Shown piece after piece: positions 62,580-64,000 of a stretch of 64,000 nt of DNA. The notes beneath the pieces were generated by a model that was not told the origin of the DNA, made no database searches, and worked only from the letters and a program-made list of their open reading frames with translations. Both the position numbers and the translations under genes were made by a program. Source of the DNA: Pseudomonas ovata. GTDB lineage: Bacteria > Pseudomonadota > Gammaproteobacteria > Pseudomonadales > Pseudomonadaceae. Where the stretch lies: NCBI RefSeq assembly GCF_003131185.1, contig NZ_QFFU01000008.1, positions 175,043 to 239,042 of the forward strand. The letters are read 5' to 3'. Every line of letters starts with the position of its first letter. Within the stretch, counting starts at the first letter, position 1.

Positions 62580-63590
62580 ATGCCAACGTTTTCTTCACGC
62601 CAGGTGTTCCTGGCCAGCTGGATCATCATGTTCGGCGGTTTGCTGCTGATTCTGCCATTCAGGTTATTGCCCAGCCTGCTGGCCGGTTTGCTGGTGTTCG
62701 AGCTGGTCAACATGCTGACTCCCAAGCTGCAACGGCTGATTGCCGGCGAGCGCGCCCGCTGGCTGGCGGTGGCCCTGCTCGGCACGCTGGTGGTCAGCCT
62801 GCTGGCCTTGCTGTTCGCCGGTGCTTTCAGCTTTATCGTGCACGAGGCAGAAAACCCGGGCGCCTCGCTGGATAAATTCATGACCCTGATCGACCGGGCG
62901 CGCGGCCAGTTGCCGCCGTTCATCGAAGGCTACCTGCCGGCCAGTGCGGCAGAGTTCCGGGTGTCGCTGGTGGTGTGGCTGCAAAAGCACATCGGCGAAC
63001 TGCAACTGATCGGCAAGGGCGCGGCGCACATGTTCGTGACCATGCTGATCGGCATGGTGCTGGGGGCGATCATTGCCTTGCAGCGCATCAGTGACGTCAG
63101 CAGCCGCAAGCCATTGGCCGCCGCGTTGTTCGACCGCTTGTACCTGCTCAGCCAGGCGTTTCGCAACATCGTGTTCGCGCAGATCAAGATTTCGCTGCTC
63201 AACACCGCGCTGACCTCGATCTTCCTGGCGGTGGTGCTGCCGTTGTGCGGCATTCACCTGCCGCTGACCAAGACCCTGATCTTCATGACCTTCCTGCTGG
63301 GCCTGTTGCCGGTGGTCGGCAACCTGATGTCCAACACGCTGATCTTCATCGTCGGCCTGTCGGTGTCGCTATGGGTCGGGGTGGCCGCGCTCAGCTACCT
63401 GATCGTGATCCACAAGGTCGAGTATTTCCTCAATGCCCGCATCGTCGGCGGCCAGATCAGCGCCAAGTCCTGGGAGCTGCTGCTGGCCATGCTGCTGTTC
63501 GAAGCCGCCTTCGGTCTGCCCGGCGTGGTGGCAGGACCGGTGTACTACGCCTACTTCAAGAGCGAGCTGCGCAAGGAAGGGCTGGTGTAA
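62580..63590 (+). CDS. AI-2E family membrane transporter
   Basis: The 336-residue protein has about seven hydrophobic segments in the PF01594 pattern: WIIMFGGLLLILPFRLLPSL, LGTLVVSLLALLFAGAF, MFVTMLIGMVLGAIIAL, LGLLPVVGNLMSNTLIFIVG and a last pair around AMLLFEAAFGLPGVVAGPVY. Members include the autoinducer-2 exporter TqsA and sodium/proton antiporters, so the substrate is not known. The last transmembrane motif GGQISAKSWELLLAMLLFE is typical. ATG 62580, 116 bases after the lipase stop. No strong ribosome binding site. Confidence 0.85.
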   Translation: MPTFSSRQVFLASWIIMFGGLLLILPFRLLPSLLAGLLVFELVNMLTPKLQRLIAGERARWLAVALLGTLVVSLLALLFAGAFSFIVHEAENPGASLDKFMTLIDRARGQLPPFIEGYLPASAAEFRVSLVVWLQKHIGELQLIGKGAAHMFVTMLIGMVLGAIIALQRISDVSSRKPLAAALFDRLYLLSQAFRNIVFAQIKISLLNTALTSIFLAVVLPLCGIHLPLTKTLIFMTFLLGLLPVVGNLMSNTLIFIVGLSVSLWVGVAALSYLIVIHKVEYFLNARIVGGQISAKSWELLLAMLLFEAAFGLPGVVAGPVYYAYFKSELRKEGLV

Positions 63591-63605
63591 AACCCGCACA
63601 GTCGC

Positions 63606-63731
63606 GTAGGAGCCCGCTTGGCGTGGGCCGCACTCGGACGACCGGCTGCGCAGCAGTCGTAAAATTGCAGCGTTTCACAGATTTCTGCGAGCGCTGCGCA
63701 CTCGGTCGCCGGCAGAGCCGCCTCCCACAAG
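63606..63731. repeat. 126-bp palindromic repeat, copy A
   Basis: Starts GTAGGAGCCCGCTTGGCGTG and ends GCCGCCTCCCACAAG. The core is the palindrome CGACCGGCTGCGCAGCAGTC with its mirror CGCTGCGCACTCGGTCG. It differs from copy B (63820-63945) only in a few bases after CAGTCGTAAA. The spacer 63732-63819 and the rest of the gap from 63591 contain no gene. Confidence 0.9.
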
Positions 63732-63819
63732 TGGCGATGCCTCGGCCGTGTTGGACGGCCGGATCGACAACCGCCTCAACCGCTGACACCACCACGCCCC
63801 GCCGGCTTACGCGCCCCCC

Positions 63820-63945
63820 GTAGGAGCCCGCTTGGCGTGGGCCGCACTCGGACGACCGGCTGCGCAGCAGTCGTAAATTCTCAGCGTTTCACAGATTTCT
63901 GCGAGCGCTGCGCACTCGGTCGCCGGCAGAGCCGCCTCCCACAAG
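63820..63945. repeat. 126-bp palindromic repeat, copy B
   Basis: Direct repeat of copy A with the same length and almost the same sequence; the local difference is TAAATTCTCAG for TAAAATTGCAG. It ends at CACAAG one base before the probable insertion-sequence end at 63947. Confidence 0.9.
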
Positions 63946-63946
63946 T

Positions 63947-64000
63947 TGATCTGCACCCCAAAAGTTGGACACCAATCTGACTTCCTGGGGTTTTTTCATG
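63947..64000 (+). mobile_element. left end of an IS3-family (IS150-group) insertion sequence
   Basis: TGATCTGCACCCCAAAAGTT followed by GGACA resembles the terminal inverted repeat of IS150-group elements (TG...CCCC-AAAAGTTGGACA). An ATG at 63998-64000, 51 bases in, would start orfA. The element continues beyond the window, so the transposase could not be read. Confidence 0.6.

Noticed and set aside
63245..63823. 192-codon plus-strand frame at the end of the AI-2E-family gene
   Set aside because: Out of frame with that gene, then continues through the palindromic repeat; no coding signature.
63606..63945. Possible CRISPR repeats
   Set aside because: Only two copies, 126 bases long and internally palindromic, with one spacer and no cas genes. 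They are intergenic repeats.

Overview
The window is a piece of a Pseudomonas chromosome, most likely from the P. putida/P. fluorescens side of the genus. The evidence is the gene order, the roughly 60% or higher G+C with third-position bias in nearly all genes, the REP-type palindromes, and protein sequences that read as Pseudomonas orthologues throughout. Most of it is conserved core. No prophage, CRISPR array or rRNA operon was seen.

Region 1 (1-19,940) is the classic block queG (truncated by the window start, minus strand) / nnrDE-tsaE-amiB-mutL-miaA-hfq-hflX-hflK-hflC / hisZ-purA / a chemoreceptor / two tRNA-Leu(CAG) genes / rnr-rlmB. It covers metabolite repair, tRNA modification, cell-wall cleavage, mismatch repair, RNA chaperoning and membrane protease control. 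Many genes overlap by 1-13 bases. Region 2 (20,060-24,205) is an accessory cassette between rlmB and rpsF: a catalase-fold protein, a LodA/GoxA-type quinoprotein amino-acid oxidase and its LodB-type flavoprotein maturation partner. Region 3 (24,269-30,530) returns to core: rpsF-rpsR-DUF2232-rplI, dnaB and a YgiQ-type radical SAM protein.

Region 4 (30,771-37,634) is a three-gene operon of two transglutaminase-like proteins around a circularly permuted ATP-grasp/alpha-E protein, a widespread but poorly understood peptide-modification set. Region 5 holds azurin and, on the other strand, the NAD salvage pair pncB-nadE. Region 6 (40,560-44,205) is accessory: two diverged lipoproteins of one unrecognised family flank a GlxA-type AraC regulator and a small ABM-like protein.

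Region 7 (44,540-49,950) is the branched-chain amino-acid ABC transporter braCDEFG behind a consensus sigma-54 promoter, with five regularly spaced GGTTGC repeats upstream. Region 8 (49,890-50,620) is non-coding and rich in DnaA-box-like sequences; it is followed by a short-chain dehydrogenase, a REP cluster and an AGE-family epimerase. Region 9 is ureEFG-ureJ, urease maturation and nickel uptake, behind a sigma-54 promoter with NtrC-like sites, so nitrogen control is likely. The urease structural genes are not in the window. A secreted trypsin-like protease lies between ureE and a DesT-like TetR regulator.

Region 10 (57,909-64,000) contains an AsmA-family protein, a REP pair, a bacterioferritin-like protein, a 28-residue membrane peptide, osmE, a family I.1-type lipase without an obvious signal peptide, and an AI-2E-family membrane protein. 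It ends with two nearly identical 126-base palindromic repeats, the second directly abutting what looks like the left end of an IS3-family (IS150-group) insertion sequence. The best candidates for new biology are the quinoprotein oxidase cassette, the GGTTGC array at braC, the DnaA-box cluster and the paired lipoproteins.
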